Below, piece by piece: positions 6,933 to 7,339 of a stretch of DNA of 7,339 nucleotides. The notes below the pieces were generated by a model that was not told the origin of the DNA, made no database searches, and saw nothing but the letters and a program-made list of their open reading frames with translations. The position numbers and the translations under genes were made by a program. Source of the DNA: JBEEMU01 sp043778315 (lineage in GTDB: Bacteria > Bacteroidota > Bacteroidia > Chitinophagales > Saprospiraceae); contig JAYWGJ010000149.1 in assembly GCA_043778315.1 (NCBI GenBank), positions 1 through 7,339 of the forward strand, written 5' to 3'. Every line of letters begins with the position of its first letter. Positions within the stretch are counted from its first letter, which is position 1.

Positions 6933-7058
6933 TAATTACTAATCGTTAATTACTAATCGTTAATCACTAATCGTTAATCGCTAATCGTTAATCACTAATC
7001 GTTAATCACTAATCGCTCAGTACTAATCGTTAATCACAGAATACTAATCACTAATTAT
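6933..7058 (-). repeat. Long heptamer tandem array at the T9SS cargo gene 3' end (18 units in register)
   Basis: Eighteen consecutive 7-bp units in strict register cover 126 bp. On the plus strand the first twelve (6933-7016) are all TAATYRY (TAATCGT, TAATCAC, TAATTAC or TAATCGC), largely alternating so that a 14-bp unit TAATCGTTAATCAC emerges. The units at 7017-7023 and 7038-7044 are degenerate; the last, 7052-7058, is TAATTAT. In gene sense the unit is RYGATTA. The array overlaps the stop codon (TAG, 7044-7046) and the final codons of the minus-strand gene, and ends 9 bp before the terminator hairpin. No unique spacers are present. Confidence 0.93.
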
Positions 7059-7339
7059 CACTTTCTGCACCAATGCCTGCGCGTCCGTTTGCACGGTCAA
7101 AAAATAGCTGCCTTGCGGCACATTCGTAGCATCAAAACTCAATAAATTATTGCCTTCCGTGACGCTGACTTGTTGCGTGCGAAGAACGCGACCTGTGAGG
7201 TCGAGCAAGCTCAATATCGCTTTGCGGTCGGCGTTTGTGGTGCGGAAACGGACGAGCAAATCGCCGCGACTCGGGTTCGGGAATACCTGCAAATCGCTGT
7301 TTTTCGCTGTTTTATTGTCGGTTGCTACCGCAAAACTGC
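7044..7339 (-). CDS. C-terminal fragment of a T9SS-secreted protein with type A sorting domain (runs off right edge)
   Basis: The minus-strand frame is open to the right edge and ends at TAG 7044-7046, giving 97 C-terminal residues with the N-terminus off-window. There is no true start inside: the codon at 7290-7292 is an internal TTG (Leu). LQVFPNPSRGDLLVRF opens the domain, followed by ILSLLDLTGRVLRTQQV, NLLSFDATNVPQGSYFLTVQT and ALVQKVIISD at the end. This is the Por secretion tail / T9SS type A C-terminal domain, which guides proteins across the outer membrane through the type IX machinery and is usually removed at the cell surface. The passenger cannot be identified. The last residues (IISD plus stop) are encoded by heptamer repeat units, which is unusual: such domains commonly stop right after the KVII-type strand with a basic or polar residue. 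Confidence 0.9.
   Translation of the reverse strand, partial: SFAVATDNKTAKNSDLQVFPNPSRGDLLVRFRTTNADRKAILSLLDLTGRVLRTQQVSVTEGNNLLSFDATNVPQGSYFLTVQTDAQALVQKVIISD

Noticed and set aside
6933..7058. Resemblance of the long repeat array to a CRISPR array
   Set aside because: Units are 7 bp and directly adjacent with no unique spacers, and no cas-like gene is nearby.

Overview
The window looks like a chromosomal segment of a Bacteroidota (Bacteroidetes) bacterium. Three things point there: a C-terminal sorting domain of the type IX secretion system (T9SS), a CBM9-like plus DUF5916 outer-membrane protein, and promoter-like TAnnTTTG boxes with no Shine-Dalgarno sequences. Base composition is very uneven, from about 12% G+C in one intergenic line to about 68% at the 5' end of mfd.

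Layout. Positions 1-449 (minus) hold the N-terminal 149 residues of a predicted AccI-like type II restriction endonuclease that runs off the left edge, with a good Bacteroidota-type promoter at 507-538. Positions 450-993 are an AT-rich non-coding stretch with several inverted repeats, including an 18-bp AT-only-rich hairpin at 840-883. Positions 994-4443 (minus) encode a complete transcription-repair coupling factor, Mfd, starting at TTG. A divergent promoter region of about 110 bp separates it from 4557-6794 (plus), a complete secreted or outer-membrane protein with a CBM9-like N-terminus and a DUF5916 barrel-like C-terminus. A strong terminator hairpin at 6887-6923 lies between that gene and the convergent C-terminal fragment (7044-7339, minus) of a T9SS-exported protein that enters from the right edge.

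The most notable signal is a family of degenerate 7-bp tandem repeats (gene-sense unit RYGATTA, mostly GTGATTA and ACGATTA). One array sits at the stop codon of every gene whose 3' end is in the window: 963-990 after mfd, 6794-6821 after the DUF5916 gene, and 6933-7058 after the T9SS cargo gene. All three are in the same orientation relative to their gene. In two cases the array overlaps the stop codon, and in the T9SS gene it also encodes the last residues. Each array carries stop codons in all three sense frames, and hairpins lie downstream. This stop - heptamer array - hairpin arrangement is the best candidate here for an undescribed gene-end element.

The genes do not form an obvious pathway: DNA restriction, DNA repair, and envelope or secreted proteins sit side by side. 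No tRNA, rRNA, CRISPR array, transposase or attachment site was recognised.
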